Assembly (NCBI GenBank): GCA_027296525.1
Contig: JAPUJA010000323.1
Span: forward strand, 1-6,984
Source of the DNA: Pseudomonadota bacterium
GTDB lineage: Bacteria; Pseudomonadota; Alphaproteobacteria; UBA828; JAPUJA01
Reading direction: 5' to 3'
Length of the DNA stretch: 6,984 nt
The notes beneath the pieces are model-generated. The model saw only the letters and a list, made by a program, of their open reading frames with translations. It searched no databases and was not told where the DNA came from. Positions 1 to 6,006 of this stretch are shown piece by piece (within the stretch, counting starts at the first letter, position 1; each line of letters begins with the position of its first letter). The position numbers and the translations under genes are program-made.

Positions 1-226
1 CGCCGAACCACCAGCCGGCGAGGAACGCGCGTCCCCCATTGCGGCTGCCCGCGATCTGCCAGACGAGTCCAGCGAAGGCGACGGCCAGGAGGGGCAGCGC
101 ATGAACGGGCGGAAGCGCCGCGGCGGCGAGCACGCCGAGGCCGAAGGCGAGCAGGCTGCGGCGCCAACCCGTGAGCGCCGCGACCCGGCCCGCGAACCCG
201 ATGAACTCCGTTTTTGCCAGGCTCAC
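1..226 (-). CDS. lnt: Apolipoprotein N-acyltransferase, N-terminal part (runs off the left edge)
   Basis: Lnt transfers the third acyl chain from a phospholipid to the N-terminal cysteine of diacylglyceryl lipoproteins, the last step of lipoprotein maturation in the inner membrane. Only the first 75 codons are present. The translation begins MSLAKTEFIGFAG with a GTG start at 226-224. A hydrophobic run at about residues 24-39 is followed by the LPP turn and a second at about 44-58. The stretch AFLAGWWFG at residues 67-75 matches the early membrane region of Lnt. The catalytic nitrilase-like domain lies outside the window. The start follows the corC stop after 2 bases, so the two are probably translationally coupled, with only a weak AGGC as ribosome site. 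The identification rests on this N-terminal pattern and on the common corC-lnt neighbourhood. Confidence 0.85.
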   Translation of the reverse strand, partial: MSLAKTEFIGFAGRVAALTGWRRSLLAFGLGVLAAAALPPVHALPLLAVAFAGLVWQIAGSRNGGRAFLAGWWFG

Positions 227-228
227 GC

Positions 229-1131
229 CTAGCCGGCCTGGACCCGTCGCGCCGCCCGGCGCACCCGAAGCCGCTTGATGCGGCGTGGGTCGGCCTCGAG
301 CACCTCAAACTCCGTGCCGTTCGGGTGAACGATCAACTCGCCGCGCGTCGGCACCCGCCCGGCCAGGGTAAAGACGAGACCGCCCAAGGTCTCGATGTCG
401 TCCTCGCGTTTCTCGAGCGCGAGAGAGAGCGACATCCGCTCCTCGAGCGCGTCGATGGCGGTGCGGGCGTCGGCGATGTAGCTGCCATCCGACACCTCGA
501 ACAAGCTGGGCGGGGGCGCCGCCTCATGCTCGTCCTCGATCTCGCCGACGATCTCTTCCACCAGATCCTCGATCGTGACGAGCCCGTCCGTGCCGCCAAA
601 CTCATCGACGACCACCGCCATATGGACGCGTGTGTCGCGCATCTTCGTCAACAGGTCGATCACGCGCATCGAGTGGGGGACGAACAGGACGGGACGAACC
701 AAGGCCGTCAGCTTGAACTCGCCGCCCGTCGTCATCTGCCCCACGACGTCGCGGATATGCACGAGCCCGACAACGTCGTCGAGATTCTCGCGGAAGACCG
801 GCATGCGCGAGTGGCCCTTCGACTTGACCTCGGCGAGGACGTCATCGAGGGACGCCTGGGCCTCGACCGCGACGATGTCGGAACGCGGCCGCATGACGTC
901 TTCGACGCTGAGCTCGCCGAAGTCGATAAGGTTGCTAAGAAGGGTTCGCTCGCTGGGATCGATCGACGCCGACGCCTCGTCGCCTTCCTCGATCAGTTCT
1001 TCGATGACTTCGCGCCAGGACTCGCCATTGCGCCCACGCCCGACGCTCCTCAGCCAGTTTCGAATCACGTGAAAGAAGGATGTGCCGGACTTCGCGTCCG
1101 ACGAGCGTCTAGATGGAGGGTGGTCGCTCAT
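229..1131 (-). CDS. corC: CorC/TlyC (HlyC)-family CBS-domain protein
   Basis: This is a 300-residue protein of the hemolysin C/CorC family, linked to magnesium and cobalt tolerance and efflux. In some annotations it is called hemolysin, which is a poor guide to function. It has no N-terminal DUF21 membrane domain, so it is the short soluble form. Residues 1-65 form a variable charged leader. The first CBS domain covers about 79-135, beginning VMRPRSDIVAV and ending VGLVHIRDVV. The second covers about 145-200 and holds VVVDEFGGTDGLVTIEDLVE at 173-192, the family hallmark. A CorC_HlyC transporter-associated domain follows at about 215-295. The ATG at 1131-1129 is preceded by GAGG at 1139-1136, 4 bases upstream, which overlaps the ybeY stop codon. 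This indicates coupling to ybeY. The exact substrate cannot be read from sequence. Confidence 0.92.
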   Translation of the reverse strand: MSDHPPSRRSSDAKSGTSFFHVIRNWLRSVGRGRNGESWREVIEELIEEGDEASASIDPSERTLLSNLIDFGELSVEDVMRPRSDIVAVEAQASLDDVLAEVKSKGHSRMPVFRENLDDVVGLVHIRDVVGQMTTGGEFKLTALVRPVLFVPHSMRVIDLLTKMRDTRVHMAVVVDEFGGTDGLVTIEDLVEEIVGEIEDEHEAAPPPSLFEVSDGSYIADARTAIDALEERMSLSLALEKREDDIETLGGLVFTLAGRVPTRGELIVHPNGTEFEVLEADPRRIKRLRVRRAARRVQAG

Positions 1132-1141
1132 CGCGCCTCAA
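1132..1141 (-). promoter_or_regulatory. Ribosome binding site of corC overlapping the ybeY stop
   Basis: The minus strand reads TTGAGGCGCG directly before the corC ATG. GAGG (1139-1136) is a good Shine-Dalgarno core with a 4-base spacer. Its first bases are shared with the ybeY TGA (1140-1138), so ribosomes finishing ybeY are placed at the corC start. This supports both the chosen corC start and translational coupling. Confidence 0.6.
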
Positions 1142-1656
1142 GCCGCGGAAACAGCGCGCGCCGCGTGATGATGGGGATGCGCCACGCCGAGCCGGTTCAA
1201 CGCGTTGGCTTCCAACGCGTCCATGCGGCGCGCCTCGGCCTCGTCCCCGTGATCATGGCCGAGCAGATGAAGCACGCCGTGAACGACGAGATGGACCGTG
1301 TGAGCCGCCAAGGGGACACCGCCCCGCTCGGCCTCCGTCTTCGCGGTCCCAAGGGCGAGCGCGACATCGCCCACGAGAATCGGCTGATCGCCTTCATCCG
1401 AGGCCAGCAGTCGGTCTGGATCGTCGGAGGCCGGAAAGGCCAGGACATTCGTCGGCCGGTCCGTCTCGCGGTAGGCGCGGTTCAGCCGGCGGAGTTCATC
1501 GTCGTCGCTGAGCCGCACGCAAAGCTCGACGCGGCGTGCGATCCCGCTCGCCGCGAGCGCCGCCCGGGCCGCTCGCCGGCAGATCCGGCCCGCCTCGGGA
1601 AGCTCGCCCCGCCAAGCCGGTTCGGCAATCACGATATCGATGACCGAAGCCTTCAT
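1138..1656 (-). CDS. ybeY: Endoribonuclease YbeY (16S rRNA maturation and quality control)
   Basis: YbeY is a small metal-dependent single-strand endoribonuclease needed for 16S rRNA 3'-end maturation and removal of defective ribosomes. The 172-residue protein carries the UPF0054 zinc site HGVLHLLGHDH at residues 126-136, with H126, H130 and H136 as expected ligands. The upstream motif LNRAYRETDRPTNVLAFP (58-75) contains the conserved arginine region. Residues 93-103 (ILVGDVALALG) match the family core. The C-terminus is unusual in being histidine- and alanine-rich (HPHHHAARAVSAA, 160-172). The ATG at 1656 is the first possible start, because an in-frame TAA lies 15 codons upstream. No clear Shine-Dalgarno is visible. 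The upstream partner phoH (YbeZ homolog) and downstream corC form the usual ybeZ-ybeY-ybeX order. Confidence 0.96.
   Translation of the reverse strand: MKASVIDIVIAEPAWRGELPEAGRICRRAARAALAASGIARRVELCVRLSDDDELRRLNRAYRETDRPTNVLAFPASDDPDRLLASDEGDQPILVGDVALALGTAKTEAERGGVPLAAHTVHLVVHGVLHLLGHDHGDEAEARRMDALEANALNRLGVAHPHHHAARAVSAA
1200..1220 (-). repeat. Perfect 9-bp inverted repeat inside ybeY
   Basis: ACGCGTTGG and CCAACGCGT form a perfect 9-bp stem with a 3-base loop, inside codons for ALEANAL near the ybeY C-terminus. It ends about 60 bases before the ybeY stop. No U-run follows, so it does not look like an intrinsic terminator. It may be a coding coincidence or an mRNA hairpin. Confidence 0.5.
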
Positions 1657-1765
1657 ATCGTTGGCATCGCTAAACGATTCGATTGCGCCACAGAATGGTT
1701 AACAAATTGCGGAAGACGGCCCGCTCCCGCACCGGGGGCACTCGCGCGCGTCGGCTCGTGCGACT
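1657..1765 (-). promoter_or_regulatory. phoH-ybeY intergenic region with a weak promoter-like sequence and CtrA-like half-site
   Basis: This 109-base gap is long compared with the other junctions. On the minus strand TTGTTA (1705-1700) and TCGAAT (1682-1677) are separated by 17 bases. Each matches the sigma-70 consensus at 4 of 6 positions, so the promoter call is weak. An octamer TTAACCAT (1702-1695), resembling the half-site bound by the alphaproteobacterial regulator CtrA, overlaps the -35-like element. No second half-site is visible at the usual spacing. The rest of the gap is GC-rich with no hairpin plus T-run. A secondary start for ybeY-corC-lnt is possible but unproven. Confidence 0.25.
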
Positions 1766-2791
1766 TCATGAGCCCGCGCCCGGAGCCTTAGAGCCGGCGC
1801 GTTTCGCGCCTTGCCGCTCGAAGCTGTCATAGGCCCTCACGATTCGGGTGACCAGCGGATTGCGCACGACATCGGCATCGGAAAAGCGGATGAGCTTCAT
1901 GCCCTCCATCTCGCCGAGCACACCAATCGCCTCTTTCAGGCCGCAGCTCGTGCCGGGCAGCAGGTCGACCTGGGAAAGGTCGCCCGTGACGACCATTCGC
2001 GAATTCTCGCCGAGGCGGGTGAGAAACATCTTTATTTGAACCGGAGTCGTGTTCTGCGCTTCGTCGAGGATCACGAAGGCGTTCGAGAGCGTTCGCCCCC
2101 TCATGAAGGCAAGCGGCGCAATTTCGATCTCGCCGATCTCGAGCTTCTTGGTGATCCTCTCCGCGGGCATCATGTCGTGAAGCGCATCGTAGAGCGGGCG
2201 CAAATAGGGATCGATCTTCTCCTTGACGTCGCCCGGCAGAAATCCCAACCGCTCGCCGGCCTCGACGGCAGGCCGGGAGAGGATGATGCGGTCCACTTTT
2301 CCGGCGTTCAACATCGAGGCCGCCATCGCCACGGCGAGATAGGTCTTGCCCGTCCCGGCAGGCCCGGTGCTGATCACGAATTCGAACTCGCCGAGCGCGC
2401 GGATGTAGGCGGCCTGGACCGCCGAACGCGGCCTGATATGATGACGCTCCGTACGGATGATCAGGTCCGGAATGAGCCGATCGCCCGCCCGCCGAGCCGT
2501 GGCATCCGCCGACAAGGCCAGACGGATCACCCCTTCGACGTCGCCCGGACGGAACGTGGCGCCCTGGCGCAGCTGCTCGTAAAGATTGCTCAACACCGCC
2601 TCGGCCGTCACGACCGAATCGGCGGGACCCGAGATGACGAGGATGTTGCCCCGCGGATTCACGATCACGCCGATCTCCTGCTCGATACGCGCGAGATGCC
2701 GGTCATGTTCGCCGAACAGCTGTGGCAAGAGCGCGTTGTCGTCGAAGCGCATCACGAGCGGCTCTTCCGCTGGGTTCAAAAGCTCGCTCAA
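1766..2791 (-). CDS. phoH: PhoH-like ATPase (YbeZ/PhoL type)
   Basis: This is a P-loop ATPase of the PhoH family, a likely RNA-associated helicase or ATPase and a known functional and physical partner of YbeY. The 341-residue protein has a KH-like N-terminal region at about 15-75 (including GVIVNPRGNILVISG). Walker A GPAGTGKT is at 143-150, Walker B VILDEAQN at 240-247, and a sensor-like motif TGDLSQVD at 269-276. The length is normal for the family and the C-terminus is a short basic, glycine-rich tail. The farthest-upstream start is a TTG at 2791-2789 that overlaps the miaB stop in a 4-base TTGA. An alternative ATG at 2752-2750 (residue 14, MRFDDNALLP) has GGAAGAG 9 bases upstream and may be the true start. 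Location next to ybeY fits a shared role in ribosome and RNA quality control. Confidence 0.94.
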   Translation of the reverse strand: MSELLNPAEEPLVMRFDDNALLPQLFGEHDRHLARIEQEIGVIVNPRGNILVISGPADSVVTAEAVLSNLYEQLRQGATFRPGDVEGVIRLALSADATARRAGDRLIPDLIIRTERHHIRPRSAVQAAYIRALGEFEFVISTGPAGTGKTYLAVAMAASMLNAGKVDRIILSRPAVEAGERLGFLPGDVKEKIDPYLRPLYDALHDMMPAERITKKLEIGEIEIAPLAFMRGRTLSNAFVILDEAQNTTPVQIKMFLTRLGENSRMVVTGDLSQVDLLPGTSCGLKEAIGVLGEMEGMKLIRFSDADVVRNPLVTRIVRAYDSFERQGAKRAGSKAPGAGS

Positions 2792-4158
2792 GCGCCGCCA
2801 CCCACCGCCGAGGCCGCGACCGGGAGAATCTCGCCCGTCACGCTGTTGGGGCCGGCCTGGCTCACGCGCACCCGGGCGAGACGGCCGAGCAGGCCCTTGG
2901 GCGCGCGCGCATGGACGGCCTGCATCGCGGGGCTGCGCCCGACGAGTTGCCCGTCGACGCGGCCCTTTCTCTCGAACAGCACGTCCATCTCGCGCCCCAC
3001 CGAGGCCCGGTTGAAGGCGAGTTGATCGGCGTTCAGACGTTCCTGCAGACGCGCCAGACGCTCCGACTTGACGGGCTCGGGCACCTGGTCGTCGCGCTCG
3101 GCCGCGGGCGTGCCGGGGCGTGGGCTGTATTTAAAGGAATAGGCCTGAGCGAACCCGACCTCGCGCGCGAGCTCCAGGGTGGCGCGAAAATCCGCTTCCG
3201 TTTCGCCCGGAAAGCCGACGATGAAATCAGAAGACAAGGCGATGCCGAGGCGCGCCTTCCTCAAACATGCGACGAGCCTAAGATAGTCGGACGCCTTGTG
3301 GCCACGGTTCATGGCCTTGAGCACGCGATCAGAACCCGACTGCACGGGCAGATGGAGATGGGGCATGAGCTTCGCCAGATCGCGATGGGCGGCGATCAGA
3401 TCCTCGGTCATGTCACGGGGATGCGAGGTCGTGTAGCGCAGGCGCTCGAGCCCGTCGATCTCCGACAGCCGCGCGATGAGGTCCGCGAGCGAGGCGACGG
3501 GCCGTTTCGCGCCCGCCGGATTTCGGCCGTGATAGGCGTTGACGTTCTGGCCCAGGAGGGTGATCTCCCGTGCGCCCCCGGCCACGAGGCGCTGGGCCTC
3601 GGCGATGAGGTCGGCGAGGGGGCGCGACATCTCGGCACCGCGTGTATAGGGAACCACGCAGAAGGTGCAGGACCGATCGCAGCCCTCCTGAACGGTCAGG
3701 TAAGCGCTCACCGATTGTGCCGGGCGGGCCTTGGGCAAGCGGTCGAACTTCTCCTCGACCGGGAAATCGGTGTCCACGACACCGCCCGCGCGCGTGACGC
3801 GCGCGATGAGATCGGGCAGGCGGTGGTAGGTCTGCGGCCCCACGACGATGTCGACATGAGGAGCGCGCGCGAGGATCTCGGGCCCTTCGGCTTGGGCGAC
3901 GCAACCCGCGACGGCGATGATCATGTCCGAGCCCTCGCGTCGCTTCCGGCTCTTATGCGCGCGCAAGAGGCCAAGCTCGGAGAAGACCTTTTCGGACGCC
4001 TTTTCGCGGATATGGCAGGTGTTGAGGATCACCATGTCGGCGTCCTCAGGCCCCTCGACCCGCCGGTAGCCGAGCGGCGCCAAGACGTCCGCCATGCGAC
4101 CGGAGTCGTAGACGTTCATCTGGCAGCCATAGGTTTTGATGAACAGCTTCTTAAGCAA
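2788..4158 (-). CDS. miaB: tRNA-2-methylthio-N6-dimethylallyladenosine synthase MiaB
   Basis: MiaB is a radical-SAM methylthiotransferase that converts i6A37 to ms2i6A37 in tRNAs reading UNN codons. The 456-residue protein has all three domains. The N-terminal MTTase domain has cluster ligands C12 (KTYGCQMN), C48 (LNTCHIR) and C86 (VAGCVAQ). The radical-SAM domain has CDRSCTFC at 160-167 (C160, C164, C167), with TTSHPRD at 243-249 and HLPVQSGSD at 269-277. A C-terminal TRAM domain covers about 377-447. The family core starts at once (KKLFIKTYGCQMN), so the usual variable N-terminal extension is missing. The start is a TTG at 4158-4156, fixed by an in-frame TGA two codons upstream (4164-4162). 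No strong ribosome site precedes it. The stop overlaps the phoH TTG by 4 bases. Confidence 0.96.
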   Translation of the reverse strand: MLKKLFIKTYGCQMNVYDSGRMADVLAPLGYRRVEGPEDADMVILNTCHIREKASEKVFSELGLLRAHKSRKRREGSDMIIAVAGCVAQAEGPEILARAPHVDIVVGPQTYHRLPDLIARVTRAGGVVDTDFPVEEKFDRLPKARPAQSVSAYLTVQEGCDRSCTFCVVPYTRGAEMSRPLADLIAEAQRLVAGGAREITLLGQNVNAYHGRNPAGAKRPVASLADLIARLSEIDGLERLRYTTSHPRDMTEDLIAAHRDLAKLMPHLHLPVQSGSDRVLKAMNRGHKASDYLRLVACLRKARLGIALSSDFIVGFPGETEADFRATLELAREVGFAQAYSFKYSPRPGTPAAERDDQVPEPVKSERLARLQERLNADQLAFNRASVGREMDVLFERKGRVDGQLVGRSPAMQAVHARAPKGLLGRLARVRVSQAGPNSVTGEILPVAASAVGGGA

Positions 4159-4281
4159 TCGTCACACGATGCCCCAGGCCCAAGGGCCCGTCTCAATGGA
4201 AATGCGGATGGTGCGGTTTCTCCAGATGGCGCGATTTTTCATTGAAATCACGAGTTTAGTCTAACACCGGGCGAACCGGAG
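4159..4281 (-). other. olsA-miaB intergenic gap
   Basis: This 123-base gap is AT-richer than its surroundings in its olsA-proximal half. It holds a 9-bp palindrome TTAG-A-CTAA (4264-4256) and the short frame described separately. I find no convincing -35/-10 pair and no hairpin plus T-run terminator, so read-through from olsA into miaB is the simplest reading. Confidence 0.3.
4162..4242 (-). other. Short open frame upstream of and in frame with miaB (26 codons plus stop)
   Basis: An ATG at 4242-4240 opens a 26-codon frame ending at TGA 4164-4162. Only one codon (CGA) separates that stop from the miaB TTG, and both are in the same frame. The peptide begins MKNRAIWRNRTI and has no recognisable homology or signal. 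No Shine-Dalgarno is visible before the ATG. It could be a translated leader that re-initiates miaB, the remnant of an N-terminal extension cut by a nonsense change, or chance. Within it, on the same strand, lies a small GGCC-CTTG-type hairpin (4177-4188). It should not be taken as a confirmed gene. Confidence 0.2.
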
Positions 4282-5121
4282 TCAAGTTGCGGCCGCCCGC
4301 CGGCGCCAAGCGCGCAGTCGTTTCAAGAGCTTCCGCTTCTCCGCGGGTTCGCGCCAGAGGTGGCCGCTGATCGCCTCCGAGACGCCCTCGGCGATCACGC
4401 GCTGGCAATGGGCGGCGAGTTTCTTGCGCGAGGCGAACCGCTCGATGGTGACCGGCTCGTGGAACTGGACGGAAACCGTGACGCGACCGAGCCCCATCAG
4501 GGTCCAAAGATGGCCGGTGAGTTCCATGTCGCCGTACCAGGCGAAATAGGGCCGGTAACGCCGCCCCATCGGCATGTGGTCGAGCTTGGTGTAGGCGACG
4601 GAGATCGGCTGAACGGTCAGCGGACGTCCGTGAATCGGGGCTTCCGCGAGGGCAAAATACGTGCTCTTGAACGGCAAAACCCGGTTGCCGTCGCCGCTCG
4701 TCCCCTCGGGGAAGAGGATGAGGTTATCGCCGTCTTCCAGGCGCCCGACCATTCTGTCCTTCTCGTGCGCGGTCCGGCTCACGCGCCGGTCGACGAATAC
4801 CGTGCGCTGCAGCTTCGCAAGGAAACCGAACAACGGCCAAGCCGCGACGTCGGCCTTGGCGATGAAGGAGCCCTTGATCAGCGTGCCGAGAACGCTGATG
4901 TCGATATAGGAGGTGTGGTTCGAGACGAACAATATCGGCTTGGATCGCGCGATCTTCCCGCTCACCTCGATGTCGATTCCAAAGATCCGGCACACACCGC
5001 GGTGCCAGACCATTGGAAACCGCTCCCGGGCGGCGAGGCCAAACGTCACGGCAGCCAATTGCAAAGGCATCATGGCGAGGGTGAACCCGATGAAACGAAT
5101 GAATGTAATGAGCGAAATCAC
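4282..5121 (-). CDS. olsA: 1-acyl-glycerol-3-phosphate acyltransferase family protein, probable lyso-ornithine lipid O-acyltransferase
   Basis: This is a 279-residue PlsC-family membrane acyltransferase. Next to OlsB it most likely acts as OlsA, adding the second acyl chain to lyso-ornithine lipid to make ornithine lipid. Some OlsA proteins also act on lysophosphatidic acid, so plain PlsC activity cannot be excluded. Visible motifs are an N-terminal hydrophobic segment at about 5-30, the catalytic NHTSYID at 68-74 (H69 and D74 of the HxxxxD motif), the FVDRR region at 109-113, and FPEGTSGDG at 137-145. A proline-bearing block (VQPISVAY) follows at 170-177. The C-terminus is strongly basic (KRKLLKRLRAWRRR). 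The start is a GTG at 5121-5119, 9 bases after the olsB stop, without a clear Shine-Dalgarno. Later in-frame ATGs at residues 17-18 would cut into the membrane segment. Confidence 0.88.
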   Translation of the reverse strand: MISLITFIRFIGFTLAMMPLQLAAVTFGLAARERFPMVWHRGVCRIFGIDIEVSGKIARSKPILFVSNHTSYIDISVLGTLIKGSFIAKADVAAWPLFGFLAKLQRTVFVDRRVSRTAHEKDRMVGRLEDGDNLILFPEGTSGDGNRVLPFKSTYFALAEAPIHGRPLTVQPISVAYTKLDHMPMGRRYRPYFAWYGDMELTGHLWTLMGLGRVTVSVQFHEPVTIERFASRKKLAAHCQRVIAEGVSEAISGHLWREPAEKRKLLKRLRAWRRRAAAT

Positions 5122-5130
5122 GGGCCGGTA

Positions 5131-5979
5131 TCAGGTCAGGCGCGCGCGATATTTGGCGGTCACCCAGTCCATCTTGACCACGATAGATACATCGGTGGTC
5201 GAGAACTGATAATCCACGACGGCCCCGTCGCCGACGAATCCACCGAGGCGCAGATAGCCTTTGATCAAGGGCGGCAACATCGCGAGCGCGGCGCGTATCT
5301 CGATCGCATCGGCGGGCAGACGGTTCATCTCGACACAGCGTTCGGAAAGTGCGCGCGGTCTGATCTCCAGCGGCGCGAGATGCTTGTGATAAAGGTAGGA
5401 AAGCGGGAGCGCGAGCTTGTCCGGGTCCGTGCCGGGAAGGCTCGCGCAGCCGAACATGAGCGTAATATCGTAGTGAAGCGCGTAGGCCGCGTTGCCGCGC
5501 CATAACAGTTGCATCGTCGCTCGATTGCGGTAGCGTGCGTCGACGCAGGAGCGCCCGAGCTCCAATATCTCACCGGGGTGAGCGACGATCTTCGCGATGT
5601 CGTACTCGTCGGTGGAGTAGAACCCTCCTTCGCGGTCGGCCACCGACCGGCGCAACAGCCGGTAGGTTCCGACGACGGCGTTGCCATCGCGCGCGTGATC
5701 GAGGACGAGCAGATGATCGCAAATCGCGTCGAACGCGTCGAAGTCGCGCTTGCGCGCCCGCATCTCGGGCGTCGGCACGGCCGCCATTTCCTCATAAAAA
5801 ATGCGATAGCGCAGGGCCTGTGCGGCATCGATCTCTTCGGGCGTACGCGCGAGCCGGGCCTCCAAGCTGCCGACCCGAATGTCGCTCAAGGGCTCCGAAG
5901 CGTTTAACGCCTCGACCATGGTGTCAGGAACTCGGCTCACGCCGCGGGCCGCCTGCCGGCCTGCCGGATTTCGTTTCAA
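5131..5979 (-). CDS. olsB: L-ornithine N-alpha-acyltransferase OlsB (GNAT family)
   Basis: OlsB joins a 3-hydroxyacyl chain from acyl-ACP to the alpha-amino group of ornithine, giving lyso-ornithine lipid, the first step of phosphorus-free ornithine lipid synthesis. The protein shows the OlsB/Acetyltransf_5 pattern in order: LRYRIFYEEM (57-65), DFDAFDAICDHLLV (79-92), VGTYRLLR (103-110), ELGRSCVDARYR (140-151), MFGCASLPG (175-183) and LPPLIKGYLRLGGFVGDG (235-252). The frame can open at a TTG (5979-5977), giving 282 residues, but that codon lies in a 16-bp duplication of the fur 3' end. A GTG at 5940-5938 (residue 14, after a GGCAGGCGG stretch) or the ATG at 5919-5917 (residue 21) is a credible alternative. 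It sits between fur and olsA and is probably cotranscribed with both. Confidence 0.9.
   Translation of the reverse strand: MKRNPAGRQAARGVSRVPDTMVEALNASEPLSDIRVGSLEARLARTPEEIDAAQALRYRIFYEEMAAVPTPEMRARKRDFDAFDAICDHLLVLDHARDGNAVVGTYRLLRRSVADREGGFYSTDEYDIAKIVAHPGEILELGRSCVDARYRNRATMQLLWRGNAAYALHYDITLMFGCASLPGTDPDKLALPLSYLYHKHLAPLEIRPRALSERCVEMNRLPADAIEIRAALAMLPPLIKGYLRLGGFVGDGAVVDYQFSTTDVSIVVKMDWVTAKYRARLT
5952..5967. repeat. 8-bp perfect tandem repeat at the olsB 5' end
   Basis: CCTGCCGG occurs twice in direct succession (5952-5959 and 5960-5967) in the region between the alternative olsB starts. It lies 15 bases from the 16-bp tandem duplication at the fur-olsB junction, so the two together mark a locally repeat-rich segment. 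Confidence 0.6.
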
Positions 5980-6006
5980 AGGGTCTTGGGTTCAAAGGGC
6001 CTTGGG
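5975..6006. repeat. 16-bp tandem duplication spanning the fur stop and the upstream olsB start
   Basis: The plus strand reads ttcaaagggtcttggg (5975-5990) followed at once by ttcaaagggccttggg (5991-6006), identical at 15 of 16 positions. The second unit (by plus-strand position) encodes the last codons and TGA of fur. The first lies between fur and olsB and contains the TTG that would be the farthest-upstream olsB start. The pattern fits replication slippage that copied the fur terminus. Confidence 0.85.

Noticed and set aside
333..605. Other minus-strand frames overlapping corC, miaB, olsA and mucR in alternative frames
   Set aside because: They are arginine/serine/proline-rich frame shadows of well-supported genes with no motifs of their own.
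4177..4188. GGCC-CAAG-GGCC hairpin between olsA and miaB as a terminator
   Set aside because: The stem is only 4-5 bp, and it is followed on the minus strand by GC-rich sequence with no T-run.
4256..4264. TTAG-A-CTAA palindrome as an Irr-type iron control element
   Set aside because: It is only 9 bp and lacks the longer TTTAGAA...TTCTAAA arrangement. No promoter was seen around it.
214..5505. Very long plus-strand open frames (525, 404, 507 and 381 codons) opposite corC-ybeY, phoH, miaB and olsA
   Set aside because: They are exactly antisense to genes with clear motifs, have arginine-, histidine- and aspartate-heavy compositions with no recognisable domain, and are expected from high GC codon bias on the opposite strand.
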